From assembly GCA_002391225.1 (NCBI GenBank), contig DGRV01000085.1, positions 6,571 through 70,570 on the forward strand: a stretch of 64,000 bases of DNA, written 5' to 3'. Source of the stretch: Christensenella sp. UBA4379. Lineage in GTDB: Bacteria; Bacillota; Clostridia; Christensenellales; Aristaeellaceae. The notes under the pieces are model-generated. The model was not told the origin of the DNA, ran no database searches, and worked only from the letters and a program-made list of their open reading frames with translations. The position numbers and the translations under genes were made by a program. Shown one piece after another: positions 16,950-27,228 of the stretch (positions within the stretch are counted from its first letter, which is position 1; every line of letters starts with the position of its first letter).

Positions 16950-17690
16950 ATGATCGAATTCAAGGCAGCGACGAAGATTTACGGTAAAAGCGACCGCCCT
17001 GCGCTGGATCAGCTGACGCTGACCGTACCGGACGGCATGGTATTCGGCTTCTTAGGCCCAAACGGCGCCGGCAAAACGACTGCCATCCGGCTGTTGACCG
17101 GCGTCCTACGCCCCACCTCCGGCACAGTGCTGGTAAACGGCGTGGACGTGACCCAGGACCCCGTGGCTGTCAAGAAAATGATCGGCTTTGTGCCGGACAG
17201 CCAGGAAATGTACGAGAAGCTGACCGGCATGGAATATCTGCACTTTATGGCGGATATTTTTGAGGTTTCCACCGAAGAAAGGAAGCAGCGGATCGATCAT
17301 TGTCTGGAGCTGTTCGAACTGAAGGACGCCGCCGGCGACCGGATTCAGGGATACTCCCGCGGAATGAAGCAGAAAATTTCCGTCATCGGTGCGCTGATCC
17401 ATCGCCCACCCGTGTTTGTGCTGGACGAGCCGATGGTCGGCCTGGACCCCAAAGCCTCTTTCTTACTTAAGGAAGAAATGCGTGCCCAGGCGAAGGATGG
17501 CGTTACGGTATTTTTCTCCACCCATGTCCTGGAAGTGGCGGAAAAGCTGTGCGACCAGGTGGGCATCATCCATCACGGCCAGCTGCTGACCCAGGGAACG
17601 CCCGAAGCGCTGCGCAATCAGACCGGGGACGCGTCTCTGGAGCAGGTGTTCCTGGATCTGACACAGGCCGAGGAGGCGGAAGGAGAATGA
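16950..17690 (+). CDS. ABC-2 transporter ATP-binding protein
   Basis: A 246-residue ATPase of the CcmA/NatA type. Walker A GPNGAGKTT lies near residue 35, the signature is degenerate (YSRGMKQK, common in this family), Walker B is VFVLDEPMVGLDP and the switch is FFSTHVLEVAE. GGGAGG precedes the ATG. Its last codons overlap the start of the permease (ATGA), so the two form one transporter. It probably exports a small molecule or supports membrane stress resistance; no substrate can be inferred. Confidence 0.93.
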   Translation: MIEFKAATKIYGKSDRPALDQLTLTVPDGMVFGFLGPNGAGKTTAIRLLTGVLRPTSGTVLVNGVDVTQDPVAVKKMIGFVPDSQEMYEKLTGMEYLHFMADIFEVSTEERKQRIDHCLELFELKDAAGDRIQGYSRGMKQKISVIGALIHRPPVFVLDEPMVGLDPKASFLLKEEMRAQAKDGVTVFFSTHVLEVAEKLCDQVGIIHHGQLLTQGTPEALRNQTGDASLEQVFLDLTQAEEAEGE

Positions 17691-19351
17691 AGCAATATCT
17701 TCTGCTGACCAAGCTGATGCTGAAAAATACCCTGGCCGGCATGAACCCTCTGCGAAACCTCAAAGACAGCGGGAGAAAAGGCAAGACGGCTGTCAAAAGC
17801 GTGCTGATGGTCCTGGTCCTTCTGTTCGCCCTGGGCAGCGTCGTATACCTGGAATATGAAGTGTACGGCGTGCTCAGACAGATGCACCAGGAAGCCCTTC
17901 TGCCTGCCATGGCGTTTATTCTGGCCATCGTCAGTTCTCTGGTGCTCGGGCTTTTTCAAAGCCTTTCTGAGCTGTATCAGGGAAGAGACGTGACCTGGCT
18001 GGCGGTACTCCCGGTCAAATCTGGACATATCTATGCGGCCAAGCTGACCAATCTTTATTTCAGCGACCTGCTGATCAATATTCCGATCGTCATTCCGGCC
18101 GCCGTGCTCTATCTGCTGGACCAGGACGCCTGGGTGCTGCCGGCGATCAGATTGATCCCCGTATTCCTATTTCTGCCGGCCCTGCCCCTGGCGATCGTGG
18201 CGGTTCTGTCCTTCCTGCTGATGAAGCTGAGCGGCTTTGCAAAGCACCGCGATCAGGCGCTGACCTTCCTGTCCATCGTGTTCATGCTGGGCTACCTGAT
18301 CTTCTGCAGCTCCATGGGCGCCATGACAGGGGCGGGAAACGGTTCTCAGGCCATGGCTCAGATGATCACCGAGCCGAACGGACTGCTTCAGAAAATCGCT
18401 TCCTTCTTTCCCCCGGCCCGCTGGGCGGCCCAGGGCTTTACGGAAAGCTTTGGGATGATGACGCTGTTCTGCATGGTGTCCGCGGCAGGCCTGATCCTTT
18501 GCTACCTCCTGACCTCGAAAGGTTATCTGGATTGCGCGGTCTCTGCCACCGAGCAGACCAAAGCGGCCCCAAAAGGCAATCAGAAGGTATCCGGCAAGGC
18601 CGTTTCCCCGTTCCGCGCACTGATGCGGCTCGAATGGCGGGATCTGCTGCGCACCCAGTCTTATCTGTTGAACGGTGTCCTGGGCTGTCTGATCATGCCG
18701 GTTGCGCTGATGATCGGTGTTTTTACCGGGATGAGCGGGCAGCAGATCTCCTCAGATGAAGTTTCCACAGGGTTGGCGGAAGCCATCAGACAGTTGGACG
18801 CTGGCCTGGTGATTGCGATCATGACGGCCATCTTCTTCCTTTGCACCATGGTCAACCAGCTGCCGGCGACAGCCATTTCAAGAGAAGGACGGCGTTATCC
18901 TTTTTCCCTGTCTCTGCCCGTAAAACAGAAGATCCGCTTCTGGGCCAAGCTGTCTGTGAGCATGATGCTGAACCTGATCTCCATGCTGCTGCTGTGCGTA
19001 CCGGTGCTGCTGGTAGCGCCCGTGCCTGTCCCCTATGTGCTGGTCGGATTCGTGCTGGCCCTGATGCTCAGCGTGGTCCCTGCGGCGGTCAGCATGACGA
19101 TTGACGCACGTCATCCAAGGATCAACTGGATGACCGAGACCGAGGCAATGAAGAGCAATTTCAACAGCTTCTTCTGCATCATCCTCTGGATCGCATGCGC
19201 AGCTGCCGTCGCTCTGATCGCGTTCCTTTTGTCCAATGTCAGCGCAGCGGCGATGCTGGCCGGCTTGATCCTGAGTGTCGTGCTTCTTTGCATCGGCTCC
19301 ATCTACCTTTTGAACCGGACTGCGGAAAAGCTGAATACGCTTCCGGAGTAA
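17687..19351 (+). CDS. ABC-2 type permease
   Basis: A 554-residue integral membrane protein with roughly twelve hydrophobic segments in two clusters (about residues 35-290 and 340-550) separated by a charged cytosolic loop near 290-310. It is partner of the ATPase directly upstream and overlaps it by four bases. The start ATG 17687 is preceded by GGAAGGAG. The size fits the larger ABC exporter permeases of Firmicutes rather than the short NatB type. A strong terminator follows. Confidence 0.85.
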   Translation: MKQYLLLTKLMLKNTLAGMNPLRNLKDSGRKGKTAVKSVLMVLVLLFALGSVVYLEYEVYGVLRQMHQEALLPAMAFILAIVSSLVLGLFQSLSELYQGRDVTWLAVLPVKSGHIYAAKLTNLYFSDLLINIPIVIPAAVLYLLDQDAWVLPAIRLIPVFLFLPALPLAIVAVLSFLLMKLSGFAKHRDQALTFLSIVFMLGYLIFCSSMGAMTGAGNGSQAMAQMITEPNGLLQKIASFFPPARWAAQGFTESFGMMTLFCMVSAAGLILCYLLTSKGYLDCAVSATEQTKAAPKGNQKVSGKAVSPFRALMRLEWRDLLRTQSYLLNGVLGCLIMPVALMIGVFTGMSGQQISSDEVSTGLAEAIRQLDAGLVIAIMTAIFFLCTMVNQLPATAISREGRRYPFSLSLPVKQKIRFWAKLSVSMMLNLISMLLLCVPVLLVAPVPVPYVLVGFVLALMLSVVPAAVSMTIDARHPRINWMTETEAMKSNFNSFFCIILWIACAAAVALIAFLLSNVSAAAMLAGLILSVVLLCIGSIYLLNRTAEKLNTLPE

Positions 19352-19366
19352 TCCACAAAAAACATT

Positions 19367-19424
19367 CGGCCTTCCTGACTGCCGCTTCACGCGTGACGCG
19401 ACAAATCAGGAAGGCCGTTTTTTT
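19367..19424. terminator. Bidirectional terminator between ABC permease and ftsK
   Basis: A perfect 12-bp stem, CGGCCTTCCTGA (19367-19378) with TCAGGAAGGCCG (19406-19417), followed by seven T on the plus strand. Convergent ftsK ends 15 bases beyond, and the minus-strand copy is followed by a shorter T run. Confidence 0.88.
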
Positions 19425-19438
19425 CTCTTTTATGCACT

Positions 19439-22400
19439 TCAGGAGGCTTCGTTTTCTTCCAACCAGGCCTGATACTGCTCCCTGGTCATCAGCACTTTTC
19501 TGGGCTTGCTGCCCTCCGATTCGGAGATGATACCCAGCTTGGTCATTTCATCTACCAGGCGGCCAGCGCGGGCGTATCCAATGCGCAGTCTGCGCTGGAG
19601 CATGCTGATGGAGGTCTGTCCGTCTTCCACTGCCATACGGACGGCGTTGGAAAGAAGGTCATTGAATTCCCCTTCGTTGCCGTCTGAAACCGGCTCGTCA
19701 CCAGAACTGTGGGAGCCGCTGCCGCTGTCTTGGGCGCTGTCCATCTGGTTCTGAATGTCCGTGTTGTAGTCCGCCGGATAGCGAGCGATGATGTTTTCCG
19801 TAATGCGGGCCACTTCCTCGTCGGATACGAAGCAGCCCTGAACGCGAGTCGGCTTGGACGCGCCGGTCGGCTGATAGAGCATATCGCCCCTTCCCATCAG
19901 CTTTTCCGCGCCGTTTACGTCGATGATGGTCCGGCTGTCCACGCCGCTGGAAACGGTAAAGGCGATGCGGCTCGGGATGTTATTCTTGATGACGCCGGTG
20001 ATAACGTCCACCGAAGGACGCTGAGTGGCCAGCACCATGTAGATGCCCGCGGCCCGGGCCAGGGCGGCAAGACGGCGGACGCTTTCTTCCACGTCTTTTC
20101 GGCAGACTTCCATCAGGTCAGCCATTTCGTCGATGATGACCACGATATTGGGCAGCTTTTTCTCCCTGGAGACCTTTTTGTTGTAGCCGTCCAGATTCCG
20201 CACACCCAGGGAGCTGAACTTTCCGTAACGGTCAAACATTTCGTTGACCACCCAGTTCAGCGCGCTGGAGGCCTTCTTCGGATCGCTGATCACCGGGATC
20301 AACAGATGAGGAATGCCGTTGTACACCTGCAGTTCTACCTGCTTGGGGTCCACCATGATCAGCCGGACATCTTCGGGCGAGGTACGGTACAAAAGACTGC
20401 AGACGATGGAGTTGATGCAGACGGATTTACCGCTGCCCGTTGCGCCCGCGATCAGCAGGTGCGGCATGCGGGAAAGGTCGCACAGAATCGGCTTTCCGGC
20501 GATGTCCTTGCCCAGGGCGACCACCAGCGGGGATTTGACGTTATGCATGTCCTCGCTGTCCAGCACCTCGCGCAGCGTAACAGAGCTTACCTTGCTGTTG
20601 GGCACTTCGATACCGATATAGCTCGTCCCGGGGATCGGCGCTTCGATGCGCAGACGGTCCGAACCCATCTCCAGCGCGATATTGTCCAGCACCCCGACCA
20701 CCTGTTTTACCTTGATTCCCTCGGCGATCTTCAGAGCGAACCTTGTGATGGCCGGCCCGTGGGTGATTTCGCAAACCTTGGTCTGGATATTGAAGGTGGA
20801 CAGCGTCCTTTCGATCTGCTGGGCGCGGCGTTCGTCTTCCTGCGTGGATTCGGCCCGGTTGATCAGCTTTGGCTCCGAAAGGAAATTGATGGGCGGCGGC
20901 GTATAAGGCTGAGAAGAAAACGGATTGGGCCGGATGGCCGGCTGGGGCTTTGGGGTATCATCCAGACGGGCGGCCTCTCTGCCGTTTTGGGTGCTTTGAT
21001 CCTTCGTCCTGGTGGGCGTGATCTGCACCGGGCGGTCCATCTGCACCGCCGGATCGGTCGTCACGACCTGAGGCCTTTCAGCAGGAGTTTCCTTGATCTT
21101 GACCGGCTGACTGCTGAAGAGCCCGCGGGACACCTTTTCCAGCTGTTTCTGCCATTCGGAAAGTTCTTTTTTCTCCTGCGCGGTCTCAGATTTCGCTGGG
21201 GCCGGCTTCGGAACCGGCTCAGTCACTGGCTCGGAAGACGGCGTGCTTGCCCTGGAAGAAGAAGCTTCAGCGTGTTTGGACTGCGCCTTTCCCCCTTCTT
21301 TCCGTGCGCTTCTGTTGGGCGGCATAAAGTCCTGCTCCGTCATGGGAACGGTTTCGGGGGCCTGATCTTCCAAGGCTTGTGCCGGTTCTTCAGAATACTC
21401 TAGAGGAACCGCCGCGGCGGGAACGGCTGTCCGTTCATCGAACGCAGGGCGGAAGGAAGCCTGTGTGCTTCCGTCGTCCAACTCCGTTTGTGCAGCTTTT
21501 TTGCTCTCGCTTCTTGTGGAAGAGCGCTTCTTTTCCTTCTGTTTGGGGTGGAGAACAAACTCTTCGTTATAGAGGTTGTTGCCGTCTCCTACCGGGACAA
21601 AATGGGATTCGCCGCTATAGGGAGCAGCGCCGGCACGTTCGTCCATGGAATATGGTATGTTCTGATCCGCTGGGCCAGCAAACGGCGAATTGCCTGCATA
21701 AGCCTGGCTGCTTTCGTCATAGGTATCGAAGGTATATTCCGCTCCGGCCGGCTGCGCGGGCGTATCCATGGAAACCTGCGGTTTTCTCGCGCCCTGTTCC
21801 TGGTATCTGGTATGTTTTTCGGCGCGCTCTGTGTGCTTTTTCTCCAGCCAGTCCGATCCGCCGCGGATCATCGCGCCGACCCGGATTCTCAGAGCAGCCA
21901 GACAGCTTCCGACGGCAATCACCAGCAGGACGATGATGCCGAGCGTATTTCCAAACAGCCGAAACGCTGGGAAAGCCAGTAGCATGCTCAGGGCTCCGCC
22001 TCCGCAGTAAGGGGTTTTTCCGTTGACGCCCCATTCGTAAATCTGGCCGATGTACCCTTCAAAAGAGCCGGGGCTCTGCCCCAGCCGCTGTTCCGCGTTG
22101 TAGGAACGGATATAGCTCATCAGCGGACCGATGCCGTTGACATAGGTCATCATGGTCATCAGGGCCAGCACGCACAGATACAGCACCCAGGAAAAAAGAA
22201 TGGACCGTTTGTTGACCGAGTGATAGCAGCTCAGCATCATGGCCCCACCGGTCCAGATGATCAGGAAGGGCAGCGGCCAGGGAAAACTGCCGGCTAGGCC
22301 GAAGATTCTTTCCCGGATCAGACGGAAAGCGATGCCGCCGTCCACGGAAAACAGAGAAGCCAGCGCCGCCGCGCCAAGAACGATCAGGAGAATCCCCAGA

Positions 22401-22480
22401 ATATATCGGATCAGGGCATCCTGCGCCGTGGTGCGCGTGATGACCGCCTGCTTTTTTCTCTGTTTGACTGCCGCACTCAT
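19439..22480 (-). CDS. ftsK: DNA translocase FtsK/SpoIIIE
   Basis: A 1013-residue septal DNA pump. Four membrane spans occupy residues 25-195. A disordered, Ser/Pro/Glu-rich linker of about 350 residues follows and is longer than in Bacillus. The alpha-beta motor has AGATGSGKSV near residue 678, the DPKQVELQVYNGIPHLL motif, and Walker B VVIIDEMADLM near 783. A winged-helix gamma domain closes the protein from about residue 935; in relatives it reads the orienting sequences of the chromosome. GGAGG lies 13 bases before the ATG, which is unusually far. It should clear chromosomes from the division septum, and pump DNA into the forespore if the organism sporulates. Confidence 0.95.
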   Translation of the reverse strand: MSAAVKQRKKQAVITRTTAQDALIRYILGILLIVLGAAALASLFSVDGGIAFRLIRERIFGLAGSFPWPLPFLIIWTGGAMMLSCYHSVNKRSILFSWVLYLCVLALMTMMTYVNGIGPLMSYIRSYNAEQRLGQSPGSFEGYIGQIYEWGVNGKTPYCGGGALSMLLAFPAFRLFGNTLGIIVLLVIAVGSCLAALRIRVGAMIRGGSDWLEKKHTERAEKHTRYQEQGARKPQVSMDTPAQPAGAEYTFDTYDESSQAYAGNSPFAGPADQNIPYSMDERAGAAPYSGESHFVPVGDGNNLYNEEFVLHPKQKEKKRSSTRSESKKAAQTELDDGSTQASFRPAFDERTAVPAAAVPLEYSEEPAQALEDQAPETVPMTEQDFMPPNRSARKEGGKAQSKHAEASSSRASTPSSEPVTEPVPKPAPAKSETAQEKKELSEWQKQLEKVSRGLFSSQPVKIKETPAERPQVVTTDPAVQMDRPVQITPTRTKDQSTQNGREAARLDDTPKPQPAIRPNPFSSQPYTPPPINFLSEPKLINRAESTQEDERRAQQIERTLSTFNIQTKVCEITHGPAITRFALKIAEGIKVKQVVGVLDNIALEMGSDRLRIEAPIPGTSYIGIEVPNSKVSSVTLREVLDSEDMHNVKSPLVVALGKDIAGKPILCDLSRMPHLLIAGATGSGKSVCINSIVCSLLYRTSPEDVRLIMVDPKQVELQVYNGIPHLLIPVISDPKKASSALNWVVNEMFDRYGKFSSLGVRNLDGYNKKVSREKKLPNIVVIIDEMADLMEVCRKDVEESVRRLAALARAAGIYMVLATQRPSVDVITGVIKNNIPSRIAFTVSSGVDSRTIIDVNGAEKLMGRGDMLYQPTGASKPTRVQGCFVSDEEVARITENIIARYPADYNTDIQNQMDSAQDSGSGSHSSGDEPVSDGNEGEFNDLLSNAVRMAVEDGQTSISMLQRRLRIGYARAGRLVDEMTKLGIISESEGSKPRKVLMTREQYQAWLEENEAS

Positions 22481-22543
22481 TTCTTGTTCATATCCTCCAA
22501 AACCGGAATCGTCTGAGCCGTCCCGGGTTTAGTAACAACAATT

Positions 22544-22572
22544 ATTATAAATCTTTTTCTTTTTTTGGTCAA
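22544..22572 (-). promoter_or_regulatory. Sigma-A promoter of ftsK
   Basis: On the minus strand TTGACC (22567-22572), a 17-base A-rich spacer, and perfect TATAAT (22544-22549). Confidence 0.8.
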
Positions 22573-22639
22573 GTGTGTTACGTTTTTGTTACATCGGTTT
22601 GAATCAATATTTCCTCCACGTTTCAGAAGGATAATTTAC

Positions 22640-22668
22640 TTGTGAAAGCCCTGTAAATGCGTTATAAT
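22640..22668 (+). promoter_or_regulatory. Sigma-A promoter of the envelope operon
   Basis: TTGTGA (22640-22645), a 17-base spacer and perfect TATAAT (22663-22668), about 37 bases before the ATG at 22705. Confidence 0.75.
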
Positions 22669-22704
22669 CAGGAAGTATTGTGATTTCTTGCAAGGGGGTT
22701 GCTT

Positions 22705-25665
22705 ATGAGCAATTATGGAGATACAGACAACGGCGCAGCCCGTCGTCAGGGAAGGAATCGCCGGATGGATCGTTATATGGAACAGGAGGCTGCGCCCCGA
22801 CAAAACCGGGAGGTTCCGCAGGCGGATCCTTATGCCCGACCTGAGTCTAACCAAGCTTCCCAAAACCGTTCCAACAAAAACGTTTATGACGGATACGAAA
22901 GGCCGGACGAAAATTATCTGAAATCAGACGAAGCCCTGCTTTCCCGCCGCAGCCGTTCTTTCACCCGGTCTGCTCAGAATTCTGACGAAGTGCAGACACG
23001 CATGACTCAGACTGGGTATCAGCAGACTGTCCGGCAGCAGCAGCGGCCGGCCTATCAGTCCCCCTATTCGGCCAGGGCAACCCGTCCGGCGGCAGAAGAA
23101 ACGCAGCCCTCCGAGCAGGACCGCATGTATCAGCGTCCCGCCGGCAGAACCAACAAGCGCCCGAGCGTCAATACCGCTACTCCGGCCAGGGTCCGTCCTG
23201 TGCACGAAGAAGAGGAAGAACTGGAAGAAGAGCAGGAGGGCGGCCTCTCCGGTACGGTGAAGATCGTCCTGGCGGTTGTTTTGGTCCTGGTATTGTTCTG
23301 CGCCGGAATTTATTTTTTCCTGCCGGAAGGAAACAGCGGCGTCATCGGCGGCTTAAATCAGATTAAATCCGGCATCACCGGCGTGGTCAACCGGGTCGGC
23401 GGCCTGATCCGCCCGACAGAAACCCCGGCCCAGGTGCTTTCGTTCAGCTGCGCCAATCCCACCGGCCAGATCGGAGAAACCTGCAAATTCAACATGACCA
23501 CCACCCAGAACGTGACCAGCGTCGGCCTGTGCGACCAGAACGGCGACCGGATCACCAGTTCTGTCACCTATGCGAACGACCTGAGCGACAACGGCCGTGT
23601 ATGGGAGCTGAGCGTTACCTTCAGCCAGCCCTATGATAGCCTGGTGTTTGCGTCCATCCAGCAGGGCAACAATGTCTGGATCACCTCGAACCAGTCCGTG
23701 CAGGTGGCCTATCAGGCTGCCTCTTCTTCTGCTTCCGCTTCCGCGGGTACTGCCGAAGAGCCGGTCATCATCCAGCAGCTGAGTGTAGAGGAACCGCTGG
23801 GCACAGACCTCCCGGAAGAAATGGTTTCCGAGCAGCAGACGGAAGAGCCTTTTACAGATCAGGTTCCTGAACAGGTTGCGGCCGCTGCTACCGTATATGT
23901 GGTTTCCGCTCAGACCACCGGCCCGGCGCAGCCCAGTGAAGCACCGACGGAACAGACCGGCGTATTCGTTTTCTCCGCCGCCACGCCTCTGCCGGAAGAC
24001 CCCGATGCGCCGAGTACCGATACGCCGGTTCAGACAAAAGAACCTGTGCAAGCGACGAAGGAACCCGTCGTCACTGCTACGCCCGCTCCGGCCAAACCTA
24101 CGGCAGAGCCGGTTCCGACCATTACCCCGATGCCCCAGCTGACGGCTGAGGCTTCCGCATCGCTGCAGACGATCAATTCCGTCTACATCGGTGGAAAGCA
24201 GCAGAGAAACTATACCCGCGATCGAGCCATCATGGCCCTGAACCCGGATCAGTACAGCTACTGGGCCGGCGGCGTATTTACCTTCCGCGGAGATAATTTC
24301 CGCCGGAACGCCGCTTTTGGCACCGCGGAAATCGCGGAAGACGAAATGTCCATCCTCTGGTCCAAGGAGATGGGCTCTATCAAAACCTCCAGCGGCACGC
24401 TGTACGGCATGGGCTGGACCGGCCAGCCGGCCATCATCAAATGGGCCGGCGACGTCCGGAACATGATGAACATCTACCCGGAGAAAAAGGAAACCTCCGG
24501 CCTGCGCGAGGTGATTTTCGCTTCCCAGGACGGCAATGTGTATTTTGTCGACCTCAAGGACGGCACAGATACCAGAGATCCGATTGCCATCGGTTATCCG
24601 CTGAAAGGCAGCGTCTCCGTTTACACTCAGGCTGCCCCGCTGATTTCCTTCGGTCAGGGCGTATCCAAGCTTGCCGGCGGAAAGACCGGTGCGATCGGCC
24701 ATTACCTGTATAACCTCTTAGACGGCAGCCGCGTCATGTTCTTAAACGGCCGCCAGTCCAACGATCAGAAGCAGTATACCACCAACGGCGCTTTCGACGG
24801 CACCTCCCTCATGATTCAGGACCCGACCTATTCCAAGGCGGGCGATATGATCATCGCCGGCGAAAACGGTCTGCTCTATACCGTCCACATCAACACCAGC
24901 TGGACGGAGGAAGCGCTGGATATTTCCGTGGACGATCCCGTCTATCTGATGAGCAAGGCGAAAAAGTCGGAGGACAACCGCGTCGGCATTGAGAGCAGCG
25001 TCGCCATGTACAACCAGTATGTCTTTATGGCAGACAGCTACGGTGCGCTTCGCTGCGTAGATACCAACAGCATGACGACCGTCTGGGCTGTCGATCTGGG
25101 AGACAACACCGACGCGGCGATCGCTTTGGACTTTGACGAAAACGGCAAGCTCTGGCTCTATACTGGCAACACCAACGCCTACCGTCTGGTCAAAAAAGAC
25201 GTGTCGATCCGCCGCATCAACGCGATGACCGGCGAAATCGACTGGACCTACGGTGTCTCCTGTGTCCACGACAAAACCGAAATGTCTGGCTGCAAGGCAA
25301 GCCCGGTGATCGGCCAGCATTCGATCGACCACCTGGTCATCTTTACCGTCAACCAGCTGACGGAGGGCGGCAGCAAAATCGTCGCCCTGGAAAAGGCAAC
25401 CGGGAACGTCATCTGGGACTACAAGTTCAGCGCGGAGGCCGTTTCCTCCCCTGTCGCCGTTTATAACCAGGCGGGCGACGCCTTCATCATTCAGGCGGAT
25501 CAGAGCGGCGTTCTCCATATGTTCGAGGCCAGAAGCGGCGTACATCTTTCCCAGCTGGATCTGGGCGGAGAGATTCTAGGCTCCCCCGCCGTGTACCGGG
25601 ACATTCTGGTCATCGGCACCTGCTCCAGGGACAACGCCAAGCTGTACGGCATTCAGCTTAAATAA
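22705..25665 (+). CDS. Membrane-anchored PQQ-like beta-propeller protein
   Basis: A 986-residue protein with four parts: a Gln/Arg-rich cytosolic N-terminus of about 170 residues ending in an acidic patch; one membrane helix at about 186-209; an Ig-like segment and then a Ser/Thr/Pro/Glu-rich stalk (about 338-485); and a C-terminal propeller (486-986). The propeller blades repeat short motifs such as VYFVDLKDG, ALRCVDTNS, IVALEKATGNVIWDY and LHMFEARSG, typical of PQQ/BamB-like blades that need not bind PQQ. The start ATG has GGGGG 6 bases upstream. Topology puts the propeller outside the cell. Function is unknown; the operon with an L,D-transpeptidase suggests a cell-envelope role. Confidence 0.8.
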   Translation: MSNYGDTDNGAARRQGRNRRMDRYMEQEAAPRQNREVPQADPYARPESNQASQNRSNKNVYDGYERPDENYLKSDEALLSRRSRSFTRSAQNSDEVQTRMTQTGYQQTVRQQQRPAYQSPYSARATRPAAEETQPSEQDRMYQRPAGRTNKRPSVNTATPARVRPVHEEEEELEEEQEGGLSGTVKIVLAVVLVLVLFCAGIYFFLPEGNSGVIGGLNQIKSGITGVVNRVGGLIRPTETPAQVLSFSCANPTGQIGETCKFNMTTTQNVTSVGLCDQNGDRITSSVTYANDLSDNGRVWELSVTFSQPYDSLVFASIQQGNNVWITSNQSVQVAYQAASSSASASAGTAEEPVIIQQLSVEEPLGTDLPEEMVSEQQTEEPFTDQVPEQVAAAATVYVVSAQTTGPAQPSEAPTEQTGVFVFSAATPLPEDPDAPSTDTPVQTKEPVQATKEPVVTATPAPAKPTAEPVPTITPMPQLTAEASASLQTINSVYIGGKQQRNYTRDRAIMALNPDQYSYWAGGVFTFRGDNFRRNAAFGTAEIAEDEMSILWSKEMGSIKTSSGTLYGMGWTGQPAIIKWAGDVRNMMNIYPEKKETSGLREVIFASQDGNVYFVDLKDGTDTRDPIAIGYPLKGSVSVYTQAAPLISFGQGVSKLAGGKTGAIGHYLYNLLDGSRVMFLNGRQSNDQKQYTTNGAFDGTSLMIQDPTYSKAGDMIIAGENGLLYTVHINTSWTEEALDISVDDPVYLMSKAKKSEDNRVGIESSVAMYNQYVFMADSYGALRCVDTNSMTTVWAVDLGDNTDAAIALDFDENGKLWLYTGNTNAYRLVKKDVSIRRINAMTGEIDWTYGVSCVHDKTEMSGCKASPVIGQHSIDHLVIFTVNQLTEGGSKIVALEKATGNVIWDYKFSAEAVSSPVAVYNQAGDAFIIQADQSGVLHMFEARSGVHLSQLDLGGEILGSPAVYRDILVIGTCSRDNAKLYGIQLK

Positions 25666-25688
25666 GCATCAAATTGGAGGAAATGACC

Positions 25689-27209
25689 ATGATGAATCAG
25701 CGTTATCTGGTTGCACTGGATCAGGGCACGACCAGTTCCCGGGCCGTGCTGTTTACCATGGAAGGGCAGATCATCGCCTCCTCCGCATATGAATTCAAGC
25801 AGTATTATCCCCAGCCCGGCTGGGTGGAGCACGATCCGGCGGATATTTTATCCACCCAGATCGAAGCGCTGCGCTCCGTGCTGCGTCAAACCGGGATCTC
25901 CCCCGCCGAAATCGCTGCCATTGGGATTACCAACCAGCGGGAAACCACCATCCTTTGGGACAGGCAGACGGGTCAGCCCGTCTATCACGCCATCGTCTGG
26001 CAGTGCCGTCGCACCGCCCCGATGGTGGAGCAGATCGAAAAAGACGGCGCTTCCGGCCTGATCCGCGAAAAAACCGGCCTGAAGCCGGACGCTTACTTTT
26101 CCGCCACGAAGATCCGCTGGATTTTAGATGAATGCGGGCTGCAGGAAAAAGCGGAAAACGGCGATCTCTGCTTCGGCACGGTGGACAGCTACCTTTGCTG
26201 GCACCTGATTCAGGGGCACCCGCATGTGACGGATGCCACCAACGCCTCCCGGACCATGCTGTTCAACATCCGTACCCAGGAATGGGACGACGAGCTGCTC
26301 AAGCTGTTCAGAATCCCCCGTGCTCTTCTTCCTCAGGTGATCGACAGCGCCCAGTACATCGGCAATCTGAACCCGGATATCCTCGGTACGCCGATCCCGG
26401 TGACAGCGATCGCCGGCGATCAGCACGCGGCCCTGTTTGGCCAGGCCTGCTTTGAAAAAGGCATGGTGAAAAACACCTACGGGACCGGCTGCTTCATGCT
26501 GATGAACATTGGAAACGAATGTCAGCTGTCCCAGCACGGCCTGATCACCACCACCGCCTGGCGGCTCAACGGCGTCCCCACCTATGCCCTGGAAGGCAGC
26601 GTGTTCATCGGCGGCGCTGCGATTCAGTGGCTCAGGGACGAGATGAAGCTGGTGCAGAAGGCGGCTGATTCAGAGGGAATCGCCAAAGACATCGACGGTA
26701 ACAGCGGCGTTTACCTGGTGCCTGCTTTTACAGGCCTGGGTGCGCCTTATTGGGATATGTACGCCAGGGGCATCCTGGTAGGGCTGACGCGCGGCACAGG
26801 CGCTCATCATACCGTCCGGGCGGCGCTTGAGTCCATCGCCTATCAGTCGGCCGATCTGCTGACAGCCATGGCCAGCGACTATGGATCTGCTCCATCTGCC
26901 CTGCGTGTGGACGGCGGGGCCAGCGCGAACCGCTTCCTGATGCAGTTCCAGGCGGACATTATGAACCTGCAGGTGCAGCGTCCCGCAGTCCTGGAAACCA
27001 CCGCCCTTGGCGCAGCCCTGCTGGCGGGCCTCGGCGCGCGGCTCTTTTCCACGCTCCAGGAGACCGCGGCGGGATGGCATATTCAGGATACTTTCTCCCC
27101 CGTAATGCCGGAAAAGGAACGTGCGCGCCTGCTGCGCGGCTGGAACCGGGCGATCCGGACGGCCGAATTCTGGAGCAGCCTGGCCAAGGAAGAGGAGCAG
27201 GAAATTTGA
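25689..27209 (+). CDS. glpK: Glycerol kinase
   Basis: Phosphorylates glycerol to sn-glycerol-3-phosphate. The 506-residue length is typical. DQGTTSSRAVLF near residue 10 binds ATP phosphates, GITNQRETT and the WQCRRT segment form the glycerol site, AGDQHAALFGQ carries the catalytic Asp, and DGGASANRFLMQ is the second FGGY signature. I choose ATG 25689 because GGAGG lies 8 bases upstream. No glpF or glpD is nearby; instead the gene sits between two envelope-protein genes, so its glycerol-3-phosphate may serve lipid or teichoic acid synthesis. That last point is inference. Confidence 0.96.
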   Translation: MMNQRYLVALDQGTTSSRAVLFTMEGQIIASSAYEFKQYYPQPGWVEHDPADILSTQIEALRSVLRQTGISPAEIAAIGITNQRETTILWDRQTGQPVYHAIVWQCRRTAPMVEQIEKDGASGLIREKTGLKPDAYFSATKIRWILDECGLQEKAENGDLCFGTVDSYLCWHLIQGHPHVTDATNASRTMLFNIRTQEWDDELLKLFRIPRALLPQVIDSAQYIGNLNPDILGTPIPVTAIAGDQHAALFGQACFEKGMVKNTYGTGCFMLMNIGNECQLSQHGLITTTAWRLNGVPTYALEGSVFIGGAAIQWLRDEMKLVQKAADSEGIAKDIDGNSGVYLVPAFTGLGAPYWDMYARGILVGLTRGTGAHHTVRAALESIAYQSADLLTAMASDYGSAPSALRVDGGASANRFLMQFQADIMNLQVQRPAVLETTALGAALLAGLGARLFSTLQETAAGWHIQDTFSPVMPEKERARLLRGWNRAIRTAEFWSSLAKEEEQEI

Positions 27210-27228
27210 CGGAAGGAGGGCCGCTTGC

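Noticed and set aside
22482..22500. A four-codon upstream frame (Met-Asn-Lys-Lys) ending on the ftsK start
   Set aside because: Its ATG is only two bases from GGAGG, too close for good initiation, so it is not called a leader peptide, though it may explain the long gap before the ftsK ATG.
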